A stretch of DNA of 64,000 nucleotides from positions 10,604,501 to 10,668,500 of the forward strand of contig NC_059548.1 of the NCBI RefSeq assembly GCF_905220415.1, read 5' to 3'. The stretch comes from Colias croceus. Its lineage: Eukaryota > Arthropoda > Insecta > Lepidoptera > Pieridae. Each line of letters begins with the position of its first letter. Within the stretch, counting starts at the first letter, position 1. Below the pieces are notes generated by a model, which worked only from the letters and a program-made list of their open reading frames with translations, was not told the DNA's origin and made no database searches. Positions 47,901 to 58,470 of the stretch are shown here, piece by piece. The position numbers were made by a program, and so were the translations under genes.

Positions 47901-50900
47901 ATACAATAACTCGAGGCATAATTTTTGTAATATAGTATTTATATGAAATTGCGTGACAAAAAACTCAGTGTACGTGAAAATATTTCAGAAGTCAGCAGCT
48001 AATACAACTGTGGTCACAAGCAATACGACTGGAGATGCTAAAACAGATTCGGGTAAGTTTTTCGTCACCATGTGTGTCAGGACAATTATGATACAATTTT
48101 GAGTTTTTAATAACTGATCTCTTTAAATATTAAACATTTATAACGTGTCTTTTGATGCAGTAATAAAATGTATTCAAATGTCAATTGAACTTCTTTAATT
48201 ATTATTTTATCAAATAAGTCCAACAAAACCCAACATACCATAGAAATTACCAATCTTAGGTGATTATAACATTGCCATGCATCACGCATTATGTTGCGTG
48301 TCAACGCACCTACGCGCGTACTTGCGGGAGTGTGGATCTGCATTATTATGCGGTTTAGTTACGCACTCACTAGTAGCGTTTTGTGGATTCACGGCGGCTC
48401 TGGCTCATTTCATTGAGCCTTTTTTGTTCTATTCGTCGAAAATTACGCAACGTACTATATAATAATCGTCTTAGACTTATTGAGTCTTCAACATGCCAAT
48501 GGTTTCTAACATCTACGTTAGAAATTTATTTTTTGAAACCTCCGTGTAAATTTGGAGTTATATTAACGTTTAATTGATGTGAAATACCAGCATTTTGTTA
48601 TGTTTATTTGTTAAAGAAAATAGCAGCAGATACTTTTATATGTATATTAGGTTTCCGCCCGCGGCTTCGCCCGCGCAGTCAAAGAAAAACCCGCATAGTT
48701 CCCGTTCCCGTTCCGTGGGATTTCCAGAATTGCGTCATTTTCGCGGGATAAAAAGTAGCCTATGTCCTTTCTCGGGTATCAAAATATCTGCATACCAAAA
48801 AATTTCATGAAAATTGGGTCCAGTAGTTTAGGCGTGATTGAGTAACAGACAGACAGAGTTACTTTCGCATTTATAATATTGAGTATGGATATGTATTAAA
48901 AAATAACGTTTAAACGCGATACGTTGCGTGGTGGCAGTCTGATAATCGTTTAAGATTTATCTATGAAGTCTTTAATCTCGTTGTTATTTGGAGTATACAG
49001 TAGAATGGACGCTAATCTTGTTCGAATTACGACCTAAGTAGAGGTTTATTTTTAAAAGATTTTTTTCATTGAATGGAATGGGTAGTTTTATTTGGTTGAG
49101 TTTTTTTTTTAATAAACCAGCAGCAGCGGAGAGCCAGCAAGCGGCGAGCGGCAGCGGCGTGTGCGACATGTGCGCGAACTACGAGCGGCAGCTGGTGGCG
49201 GAGCAGGCGCGCGCGCACGCGGCCGCAGAGCGCGCCGCACGGGACGAACACGCGCTCAGGCTGGTGGGGGACATACTATCAAATCAAATCATTTATTTAT
49301 TTCTCTTATTCACAATCACATAAAATCTACATGCATACAAAATTATAAAATATTTATAAAAAAACAGTGTGTCTACTTATGTACACGCGTTAGAAGTTAT
49401 ACTTCTTTGGCGTATGGAAAGTATATATACTAGAATATACAACTTGAACATAGTTATCAGTTTTCATATCACCAAGAACTAACTTCATGCTGTTAAATTA
49501 AGGTGTCGGTGTGCGCGCACATCGTAAAAATTCACTCTCATCATTTTTCTCCATCGCGCCAAAAGAAGTATAACTTCAAAAACGTTTTGAGAGGTGTCAA
49601 GGGACACCTGGATGGAACGAAGTTACTAAAATAGCTGACTTGCTTTCTACGAGAGAGGGAGACAGACAGAGAAAAAGTGTCGTTAAAACTTTTCGTGAGA
49701 ATTTTTTCCGTCTAGCTTTCACAAAGCGCGATAAGGAACTTCGTTCCAATTGTAAAAAAGGAGCGTGTGTGCCGAGCACACATGCAGAAGTGAAACCTCT
49801 TCGGCAAGACACCAAAGAAGTTTCGCCAATCGAAAAATATATCACAATCGTCGCCTTACTCCATGACGTGACGGTATTGCTATGACGCGATCTTGAAATT
49901 TTACTCTCAACACGCCTAAAGAAGTTTCACTTCAAAAAGTTTTTGGTAAAAATCTTACATTCCATATTTACGTTGTATGTTACAATTTATTAATATTGGC
50001 AATAAAATTATCACGAGACGTAATTTAAACTCGCGTTCTTCACATTACCGTGGCGACAAAAAATAGAATAAATATTATGATTGTAATATATTTTTTTAAT
50101 CACCCCAAGTAGGACTTAGATCATTAAATTTCAATGCAATCTTTGTTTATAAGAAAAAAAGATTATTTTAAAACTACATATACCACTAACATTTATTTAG
50201 CGACTGATCGTTTGGCTGGGTTGGCCCTGCCTTCCAAGCCAGAGGTCGTGGGTTCGATTCCCACCCGGGGCAAATGTTTGTGTGATGAACATAGATGTTT
50301 GCTCTGTGTCTGGGTGTTGAATATCTATATAAGTATTTATTTAAAATTATATATGTATGTTTATCAGCCATCTGGTTACCATAACACAAGCTAAAGCTTA
50401 GTATGGGATCAGATCGTGCCGTGTGTGAAAATTGTCCAGAAATTTATTTATTTATCTCCCTCGCAGGCAACAGAAGAACTAGAAGGGGTCCGTTCCATCC
50501 ACGACGAAACGATCCGAACCTGGCAAGCGGAAAGATCTGACAGTGGATCCCGAGTCACAGAACTTGCCAACGCGCTGAAGGAAGCGCACGAGCTGCTGCA
50601 GAACAGGTCTGCTGCTGCTGAAGAGGCTTCGCAGAGAGCGCTGGAACAGGTCACCACATTGACTGTAGATCGGGAAACCCTACAGAGAAAACTGGACAGG
50701 TCAGTTTGGAGTAGTAAGTTAAAGAGCTCTGGAACATATATTTCAGTGCCATGGAACAGGTTACCAAGTAAAAGAGCTGCTGCAGAACAGGTCTGCTGCT
50801 GCTGAAGAGGCTTCGCAGAGGGCACTGGAACAGGTCACTTGACCGCCATGGTCACCTTGACCGTGGATAAAGAGACGGAAACTGAACAGGTAATCCTTGG

Positions 50901-53900
50901 GCAAGAGGGAAGTTAGGGTCTTTAGGAGAAAGAATAAGTGTCCAAAGAAACGCTGCAGAAGTAATTGGGCCAGTAACTTCGAGTAAAGGTAAGTTAGGGC
51001 TTTGGGAATTACGCTGGGATAGGAGATAGTAATTCCAAGTTATAGTAGTTTTTCAGTTGAAAGTAACATGCTCTCTTTTGTGTTACAGTTTAGAGCGGGA
51101 TAATGCGATGCTAATCGGCCAGTATACGAAAAAAGCGGCCGATATGCAGAATGAAATTATAAATCTACCTGATAACGCGATAGTAAGTAAAATATGGTTT
51201 TTTCACTTTCACTTGACCGAATAAACTTTGGGATTATCGTACTTTTTATTACAAATTAAAAATTTTTTTGAAGGAGTTACAAGAACAGTGTCTGCAGCTG
51301 CGCGAACAGCTGATCTTCTGCCAGCTCGGGCGCGAAGAAGCAGCAGCCAGTGAGCAGGAGCTGCGCAACCAGCTGCTCTCGCACGGAGCGCTGCTTCACC
51401 AGCAGGAGGCTGCTCTGGCCGCCAGCAGCACCGAGCTGCGGGAGTGCAGGTGACCTGCAGCTGGATACTTACTGTTGCAGCAGCTGCAAGTGAACAGGAG
51501 CTGCGCAACCAGCTGCTCTCGCACGGAGCGCTGCTTCACCAGCAGGAGGCTGCTCTGGCCGCCAGCAGCACCGAGCTGCGGGAGTGCAGGTGACCTGCAG
51601 CTGGATACTTACTGTTGCAGCAGCTGCAAGTGAACAGGAGCTGCGCAACCAGCTGCTCTCGCACGGAGCGCTGCTTCACCAGCAGGAGGCTGCTCTGGCC
51701 GCCAGCAGCACCGAGCTGCGGGAGTGCAGGTGACCTGCAGCTGGATACTTACTGTTGCAGCAGCTGCAAGTGAACAGGAGCTGCGCAACCAGCTGCTCTC
51801 GCACGGAGCGCTGCTTCACCAGCAGGAGGCTGCTCTGGCCGCCAGCAGCACCGAGCTGCGGGAGTGCAGGTGACCTGCAGCTGGATACTTACTGTACAGC
51901 AGCAGCCAGTGAAAAGGAGCTGCGGAACCAGCAGCTTTTTGAATAAATTTCTCATAAATAATAATTTCGTTCATAATTCGTACTCTAAAATATTTCTTCG
52001 AGATCAGCCGGATGTTAAAGATATTGTAAATGATTGGTTAAAATGTTGAATTTATTTCCTGCAGAGAGCAATTGGACCGGTTACAAACGGAACGAGAGCA
52101 AATGAAAGAGTTGGCGGACAAGCTGCGAGCTTCCACCGATATGATCGAGCAGTTGTTAGAAGACAAGGTAAATTAGAAGGAAAGAAAGGGAGACAGACGT
52201 TAAAAAACAATTAAAATAAAAACAAAATCAAATACATAAATAAAGACACAATAACATGCACGAACAAAAGCAGATAAATTTACATTTTAAAAAGAAGAAT
52301 AAAACATTTCCTAAATAGTATAATCTAATCTAATCTCTGTAGCGTAGTATATATTGTCTCCTTAAAAATGTGCAATATTAAGTAGCTTTATTTTATCTGT
52401 GAATAATATACATGTGAATATACATAATAAAAAACAAAATAGGTCCCAGGCGAGAACCTTGGGAAACAACCCGAAATAATTAAAGTGGGATGCGATTTAT
52501 AACAATATAACTTTTATTTTTTCTGTTGTCATACCACAAGACATATGGCATTAATGGATTATTGTACATTCTTGAGTATTACTCTCTAATATTTTTAAGT
52601 AACAACGACTGATCCACTATAGACTACAAGCCCGCATAGGAAAAAAATATGGGTCAAATGAACCACCAGGGGACATATTATCTAGAACGATAGAAGAGCA
52701 TAAAATAATAAGATTCATCACTATGCCGTCACTTGTAAGCTGTCCAACTGAGTGCAGATGAGAATTGAAAAGTACAGGTAGACTCGGTAAATTTTGGTCA
52801 TATATTTTTGTACGGCATTCTTAAACATCGATAGATTCATTAAAAATAATAAGAAACCGCTCAGTGCCGTACAAAAATGGTGGTCCACAAAGTCGGAATT
52901 TTTATTTAATTTCCGAGAGTTACCGGGGGTAAATTTGGTCATATGACCATGTACGGCATCTGTGTCATACTATGCCTATACTGCTTTTAATCCATTATTC
53001 CGCAACGCCGTACAAAAATCATGGGGACAAGGGGAAAAAATCGAGAGTTGTAATCCCCTCTCTTTCCCCACTCCAGGGGGTCATTTGACACAACACGAAA
53101 TAAATTTATTTTTAAAGTATTTTATGCATAGATAATATTTTTTCATGTGCCGTACATTTTCGTTGGTTCAAAGGGGAAAAATCTGAAAAAGAAAAAAATC
53201 CATATAACGAAATGTTTGCTTTATATTTTGATAATAAAATATAAATATACATTAATATTAAGAAGCTCGAGGTGGTTAATTATCACCAGTCAGGTGGAAT
53301 GGACTCCGTTAAATTGATGAACTAATAAAGAAGCTATGAACGAAAAGATGTGAATTATATGCAATCAGCCCATGAATACAGGTAAAGTCACAAGCAAATG
53401 CTAGTAATATATACATATTCAAAATGTACAAGTAAAGCGCTTTCAAATGATACCAAACACGGTATATTTATCTTAACTTTATTTCTATTCTGTATGTTTT
53501 CGCTAGAGGGCGCCACATTAGATTTTGTGAAACCCCATATAGCTTTTAGCTAGCTGGTCGCTGGTTATCCAGTGAACAATTCAGACGCTTCTAATGATAT
53601 GTCATTTGTCGAATTCTGATAAGTAGTTTAGAAGTTACGAGGGAATAGATGAACATACATACATGACCTGTCAAAATCATAACCCTCCTTTTGCTTTGCC
53701 GTAGTTGGGTAAAAATATTTTAATGCCGTACTGTATCAAATGGCCATAAAGCACCCTTAAAATTGTAGCTTTCGTCGCTTTCATCAGCCTAAAAGATGTG
53801 GTCTGCACAAAAATGTACGGCATCGTTTTTTCCTAATTTATCTGTGTTAATACTATTTAAAACAACGAATAAAGTGTAGAAAACTATTATATTTCATTAA

Positions 53901-56900
53901 TCTACGATTTTTAAACTTTTACAAAATTTCTGTTTTTGCATTTCTCTATAACTTTTTTTAGAACGGTTTCTTTTGAACGGCAATACTATACAACAATTGA
54001 ATTTTACAATATCATGTTAAAAAAAAAGTTCCCGTACAGGGTCAAATGACCTTACAGCTCTTTATATCAAGAATTCGATGAAATTAAGATGATTATTGGT
54101 ATACATTTAAAAGAACAATTATTTTTTGACGGCATTGCTTTTAATAGTACTTTTGAGTGCTAGATAATGTTTTGGAACCGAAGCCGTACTTAGTCAAATG
54201 ACCCCCTGGAGTGGGAAAAGAGAGGGGATTGCAACTCTCGATTTTTTCCCCTTGTCCCCATGATTTTTGTACGGCGTTGCGGAATAATGGATTAAAAGCA
54301 GTATAGGCATAGTATGACACAGATGCCGTACATGGTCAAATGACCAAATTTACCCTCGGTAACTCTCGGAATTTAAATAAAAATTCCGACTTTGTGGACC
54401 ACCATTTTTGTACGGCACTGAGCGGTTTCTTATTATTTTTAATGGATCTATCGATGGTTAAGAATGCCGTACAAAAATATATGACCAAAATTTACCGAGT
54501 CTACCTGTACTTTTCAATTCTCATCTGCACTCAGTTGGACAGCTTACAAGTGACGGCATAGTGATGAATCTTATTATTTTATGCTCTTCTATCGTTCTAG
54601 ATATGTCCCCTGGTGGTTCATTTGACCCATATTTTTTTCCTATGCGGGCTTGTAGTCTACTATATCAAACGCCTTATAAAAATCTAAACAAATAAACAAT
54701 AGCCTAATCTAGACACGCGGCAGCGTGTCAAGCCGAGTTCAAGCGAAGAGAACTGGCGAGCAGCAGCCGTGTGTATATTTACACGAACCATTTCGAGCCA
54801 CTTTTCACCCCCTTATAACTCGAAAACTATTTAAGTTATATAAACCAAATTTGGTACATATCAAGAGGACCTCAAGATAAATAAGAACCTTAAATTTCAT
54901 AAATACAGATTAAACAGTTGCGTAGATATTAATATCCAAAAATCGCAATTTTTAAGACTGACTGACTTATAGACATATACAAAACCTAACCCACTTCCAG
55001 ATGACCTAGAAAGTTCAAATTTTGTAATCAACTAGGTAATAGTGAGTGTACAAAGGAAAAAATCAGAAAATACTGAATTTATTTGTATTTAATTTTTTTT
55101 TCAATGACATAAATTTTGTTTGTATGGAAAAATGGAAAAGTTTAAAAAAAAAGAAAATAGTATATTCACCTTACTAGTCTTAAAAAATAGATCAAAACTA
55201 ATCAGTGGCCGAAAAAAATTTTGAAATCCATCATTAAATGACTGAGATATAGATTATTGAAGTTTACATATTTTAGGACGAAACATCTGTAGATTCGAAG
55301 CGCCTCTGACATCACACTCACTCGCGCTAGTATCGCTAGGGCGGATTACTTCGATTGCATGATTTCTTTATTCAAAACTGTTATTAAACGTAAAATAAAA
55401 GAAAATAGTAATAAAAACATTGCTCATACAGTTAAAAATAATATATAATTTTACATATTCACATTTATTTATTCTTTATTTATGAGTGTTTAGTTTAGTT
55501 TTAATTTCAGTGTAAATAAATAAATAAATAAATAAAATCTTTATTTTGCTTTAAACATGGTCTTCAATGGTGATACAATTATATTAATAAAGCACAAACA
55601 TGTTTAGCCAATACAAGCATGCAAAAATAATTACCATAAATGGTGTAATGGAAGACGGCTACGTCGAAGGTCGAAATGATTTAATTTGCGTAATATTAAT
55701 ATGAGTGAAATATCTTTAGGCGCGTTTAGAGTAAAATTTCAAGATCGCGTCATGGCAATACAGTAACGTCATGGAGTAAGGCGACGATTCTTCTACAACG
55801 ATCTTTGCATCTTGGTAATATTGTGTGTACAAATTCACGCTGGATGTTTAGAAAATCATGTAATCTTTTAAACAGAAAACGAGTTTAAAAAATTGCAGAT
55901 AATGACGGGGCAATGTGCGCTGACATTCATAACATACAAGAAAATATAGAAAATAATACTAAACAAACCATACAGAGAAACCGCAAGAAAAAAAAAATCG
56001 TACATAAAAAGTATTATATTTATAAAGTAAATCAAATTTGCAGAGTAAGTTTCTGTACAAAAAGTAATGATATCCCACCAAAAACATAAATGTAAAAATT
56101 GGAGCCGAGTTCAATCGTTGACTTAATTTGCCAAAAAACGAAATGAGATCTAAATGTGTGCCAAGTTCTGCAGACAGTCCAGAAATTTATTTACAAAGAT
56201 GTATTAAGTTCTTAGGTTGACTAAAAACTTAATTGTTTTAGTTTCCCTTAGAGAACAATGTTTATTCCAAAATATAACTTTTTTAATTTGAATAATATAA
56301 TTATTTTCACAAAGCAAACAACTAATGACCTATTGAACCCCATAATTTGATGAGGCTAGTTTTACATACTGTTTATATTTTGTGAGGTTCTAAAAACTAG
56401 CCTCATCAAATTATGGGGTTCAATAGGTCATTAGTTGTTTGCTTTGTGAAAATAATTATATTATTCAAATTAAAAAAGTTATATTTTGGAATAAACATTG
56501 TTCTCTAAGGAAAAATAAAACAATTGAGTTTTCAGTCAACCTAAGAACTTAATACATCTTTGTAAATAAATTTCTGGACTGTCTGCAGAACTTGGCACAC
56601 ATTTAGATCTCATTTCGTTTTTTGGCAAATTAAGTCAACGATTGAACTCGGCTCCAATTTTTACATTTATGTTTTTGGTGGGATAAGTAATTACACGATA
56701 ACAAGGAATGTACTGACTGACACTGACAACCTCCTCGCGATGTAATAACGTTGCAGTTTCATTAAATTTGTATTTTTTGCACTTCTAGCGACATAATAAT
56801 GTTGTAAATTCATTAAAAATATATTTTTCTTTTCACACAAACAGAAGCGTCTCGCCAGCGAAGTGGCGGAGACGCGCAACCGCGTGTCCATTTTACAGCT

Positions 56901-58431
56901 CGAGCTCGACAACAGCGAGAAGGTGCAGCAGGACTTCGTGCGTCTCTCGCAGTCGCTGCAGGTACACACACACACACACACACACACAAACATAAATAAC
57001 TACAACACGCACACATAACACACAAACATAAATAACAACATATACACACACACACACATACGCCATCTAGTTTGCGATAAGGAACTAAACGTAGACGGTA
57101 TTGAACAAACATAAATAACTATGTACATATAAGCACACACAAAGACATAATACTCATACAAGTAGACAATCAGACAATCAATTGGGCACGTATTAATACA
57201 TGTTTGCGCGTATTCATACTTACACACAGACACTAAAACACACTGACAAGCAAACACGCACATTACATGCACACGGACATAAAACACGCGAGTAACACGC
57301 ACACTGATGAATATACACGTTCGTCACAAACACTTCGACAGTCAAAACCGCGCATCACGCACACTGATGAACAAACACGCACATTTATCTGTTGAAAGAA
57401 CAAAAATAAACAAATGATAACACTAATACATTTCTGTAACTAGGTACAGCTACAACGCATCCGCGAGGCGGACACGGAAGTGCGGTGGCAGCACGACGAG
57501 GACGTCAACGAGTGTCCCTCGTGCCACGTGGCGCTGCCCAATAGCAAGAAGAAGGTAATTATTACTTGTATTTATTCATTTTATTGTATAAAATACATTT
57601 CTTTTTCGTTCTTTAAATAACTATCAAATTTTTTCCATGCATGCTTCGTATTGTCTCTTAGTTTTAAAAAATATCTATTATACGATGAATTGCTGTTTGC
57701 CAACCAAGTAAATAAGTTTCGCGTGAAAAATGAATGTACTTAATCACTAATAGAAACAAGAAATAAAGTAGGACCCAGTTGCGAACCTTGGAGAACACCA
57801 GAAATAGTTGGGATGCCTTTTGTAGCCATTATCGTAGTTAAACATCGTAACTTTTAACTATGGTGTCATATTATTTTCCAAACTTTTGGAAATATGACTT
57901 TTACTAATTACTAATGCTAATTAATGAATAAAAGTATGATTTTTTAAGGAACAGCAAATGATGTACTTTATCAAACGCCTTACTAAAATCTTAACAAAAT
58001 AGAGATAGTTTTTAAACTAATAACAAGCGGTCTCAGTGGTTAATGATTATGAATGATTTGAAACCGACTTGAATTAAATAAGGTAATTTTTATAGCTTTT
58101 CTTCATTGCCTCATCGTATTTTGAGTGTTTTTATTTGTTATAACACGAATTTCTCCTTGTTGATATTTTGCTATAACCACAGTTCACATATAGTTCGCAT
58201 TTTCGGTATTTTTGTTCAGTTCTGTCGGTTTCATCGCGCATGAATGACGTCTGTTGTGTGCAGGTGCACTGCCGGCACTGCGGGCGCATCTTCTGCAGCG
58301 CGTGTGTGGCGCACAGCGTGGCGAGCGGGCCCCGCGGGGCGCCCGCGCGGGTCTGTGCTGTGTGCCGCACGCTGCTGCAGCCCCACACCGCGCCCTACTT
58401 CAGCACCGCGCCCCCGCACTCGCCCGACTAG
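41915..58431 (+). CDS. RABEP1: Rabaptin-5 homologue with C-terminal FYVE-type zinc finger
   Basis: Exons: 41915-41957, 42026-42130, 43019-43156, 44910-45013, 47479-47595, 47989-48052, 49121-49263, 50467-50699, 51090-51182 (length needs recounting; phase requires one more base), 51274-51449, 52065-52167, 56845-56961, 57444-57554 and 58264-58431; about 570 residues. It is mostly coiled coil. Blocks match vertebrate rabaptin-5: EEFNMQRAKMKELFLQKE (human QEFNQKRAKFKELYLAKE), IIQPMEMEIGALKNKL, CDMCANYERQL and VQQDFVRLSQSLQVQLQRIREAD. After this the protein continues WQHDED, paired cysteines (CPSC), VHCRHCG, CSAC and RVCAVC, the layout of a FYVE-type finger (WxxD, HHCR-like and RVC motifs), which human rabaptin-5 lacks. 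Rabaptins bind GTP-Rab5 and the exchange factor Rabex-5 to drive early-endosome fusion. Introns hold many repeats. Exon 7 uses a weak donor (GTGGGG). Exon 10 lies at the head of a tandem array. Confidence 0.92.
42131..43018 (+). other. Rabaptin intron 2
   Basis: 888 bp, AT-rich, GTTCGT to TTCCAG. No repeat or gene is recognised. Confidence 0.75.
43222..43329. mobile_element. 108-bp hairpin MITE with TTA duplication
   Basis: It lies in rabaptin intron 3. The outer 29 bp (CAGACGAACGGCAAGTTGTG...) are a near-perfect inverted repeat of the other end. TTA flanks both sides (43219-43221 and 43330-43332), as in PIF/Harbinger-type insertions. A second small palindrome ('acggcaatagctgccgt') lies in the centre. 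Confidence 0.85.
43877..44088 (-). repeat. Interspersed repeat, family A (inverted copy)
   Basis: It reads 'actagctgctccgcgcggtttc' to 'cttcagctttataatattag'. Near full length; in rabaptin intron 3. Confidence 0.75.
44136..44332 (-). repeat. Interspersed repeat, family B
   Basis: It begins 'ccaactaatattataaatgcgaaa' and ends 'gtgaagccgcgggcggaaaact' followed by 'agt', the inverse of the copy at 16442. Confidence 0.7.
44600..44803 (+). repeat. Interspersed repeat, family A
   Basis: 'actaatattataaagctgaag' to 'ggtgaaaccgcggggaaccgctagt'. In rabaptin intron 3, about 100 bp before the exon 4 acceptor. Confidence 0.75.
46533..46682 (+). CDS. RABEP1: Candidate alternative first coding exon of rabaptin
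   Basis: An ATG opens 50 codons (MASGSPLGISRTFSR...ARKLGADTEDTPTRK) of GC-rich, clearly coding-like sequence, ending exactly at a GTAGGT donor in phase 0. That phase matches the acceptor of the next rabaptin exon (47479). Upstream, the same frame meets a TAA near 46483, and no acceptor with the right phase is visible. It is therefore better explained as the first exon of a shorter transcript from an internal promoter than as a cassette exon. The resulting protein would lack the N-terminal 130 residues. No promoter element could be pinned down; transcript data would settle it. Confidence 0.6.
46775..46940 (+). repeat. Interspersed repeat, family A (internally shortened)
   Basis: 'actaatattataaatgtgaag' through 'gcgctaatctcaggaactt' to 'gcgggtgaagccgcggagcac' and 'agctagtt'. 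Confidence 0.65.
48053..49120 (+). other. Rabaptin intron 6, with family B repeat
   Basis: Positions 48648-48889 are a good copy of family B ('tttccgcccgcggcttcgcc' to 'atttataatattgagtatgg', with 'acagacagacaga'). Positions about 48270-48470 are of more balanced composition and may be another element, but no TIR was confirmed. The intron ends in a poly(T) tract before an ambiguous CAGCAG acceptor. Confidence 0.65.
49264..50466 (+). other. Rabaptin intron 7
   Basis: Positions about 49385-49945 belong to a repeat containing several 'gaagt.t.acttc' palindromes. The segment 49845-49919 recurs inverted at 55715-55791. The SINE listed next follows, then the exon 8 acceptor. Confidence 0.6.
50197..50440 (+). 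repeat. tRNA-derived SINE
   Basis: A tRNA-like head with a clear B box (GGTTCGATTCC at about 50250) and 'ccttccaagccagaggtcgtg' upstream is followed by the lepidopteran body 'caaatgtttgtgtgatgaaca', 'ctctgtgtctgggtgt', 'tttatcagccatctggttac' and 'gtatgggatcagatcgtgcc'. It lies just before the exon 8 acceptor. Confidence 0.8.
50740..50890 (+). pseudogene. Partial duplicate of rabaptin exon 8 inside the following intron
   Basis: Positions 50775-50837 repeat the exon segment 50590-50655 ('gagctgctgcagaacaggtct', 'gctgaagaggcttcgcagag') with few changes. The downstream part ('gaccgtggataaagagacgg') is a decayed copy of 'gactgtagatcgggaaaccc'. It contains a frame-disrupting change (TGA after 'caggtcact') and no clear splice sites. 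Confidence 0.75.
51334..51934 (+). repeat. 140-bp tandem array containing part of a rabaptin exon
   Basis: The junction 'gcagg|tgacctgcagctgg' occurs at 51450, 51590, 51730 and 51870, an exact 140-bp period. Each unit contains the 3' part of exon 10 (EQELRNQLLSHGALLHQQEAALAASSTELRECR, positions 51352-51449 in copy 1), its GTGACC donor and 31 bp of spacer ending in TTGCAG. Three further exon copies follow copy 1, then a partial, diverged fifth unit ending near 51934. Copies 2-4 look identical. Confidence 0.9.
52230..54712 (-). repeat. Non-LTR retrotransposon fragment split by element insertion
   Basis: On the minus strand the segment around 52440-52500 reads like a decayed 'SGVPQGS..GP' reverse transcriptase motif. 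The region resumes after the inserted element at 'tatatcaaacgccttataaaa'. A parallel fragment lies at 57650-58010, with 'ggacccagttgcgaaccttgg' and 'tatcaaacgccttactaaaa'. Confidence 0.55.
52620..54659. mobile_element. 2-kb foldback element with GTACGGC motifs, copy 2
   Basis: Same ends, arms and interior as copy 1 at 34720-36772, in the same orientation. Flanking CTA on both sides (52617-52619 and 54660-54662) is the 3-bp target duplication. Differences from copy 1 include 'atatttttg' for 'tttgaccatg' in both arms. Its 73-codon arm frames are again arm duplicates. No transposase. Confidence 0.88.
56067..56690. mobile_element. Long near-perfect hairpin (foldback) element
   Basis: The arms 56070-56363 and 56393-56688 are near-perfect inverted copies of about 295 bp separated by a loop of about 29 bp ('acatactgtttatattttgtg...'). 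Matching landmarks include 'ttggagccgagttcaatcgt', 'cagacagtccagaaattt' and 'gaaccccataatttgatgag'. No ORF. It lies in rabaptin intron 11, about 150 bp before the exon 12 acceptor. Confidence 0.85.
56962..57443 (+). repeat. CA-rich simple sequence filling rabaptin intron 12
   Basis: A (CA)n run directly after the donor (GTACACACAC...) degenerates into repeated 'cacacataaataac' and 'cacgcac' units along most of the intron. No gene is seen; ORFs here are artefacts of the repeat. Confidence 0.8.
57555..58263 (-). repeat. Rabaptin intron 13 with LINE fragment
   Basis: On the minus strand, about 57765-57815 translates as SGVLQGSQLGPT, a non-LTR reverse transcriptase motif (GVPQGS type). The fragment extends to about 58010 and is related to the one split at 52230-54712. 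Confidence 0.6.
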
Positions 58432-58470
58432 CGCCCCACCCCGCGCCCTTAATTGTATCGCGCCCTAAGA

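Larger units (their letters stand above)
52168..56844 (+). other. Rabaptin intron 11
   Basis: 4.68 kb. A LINE fragment (about 52230-52619 and 54660-54712) is split by the foldback element at 52620-54659. Positions 54720-55600 are AT-rich with no recognised feature except a (TAAA)n tract near 55518. An inverted match to 49845 lies at 55715, and a long hairpin at 56067-56690. Confidence 0.7.

Noticed and set aside
49066..49433. ORFs rich in Ala and Arg near 49161-49433
   Set aside because: Out-of-frame readings of rabaptin exon 7. The CDMCANYERQL frame is the real one.
50197..50275. A functional tRNA gene
   Set aside because: The B box is good, but the sequence runs straight into a SINE body and does not close a cloverleaf with an acceptor stem.
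56691..57302. Cysteine/valine-rich minus-strand ORFs of about 100 aa
   Set aside because: They translate a CA/TG simple repeat and the reverse of an exon.
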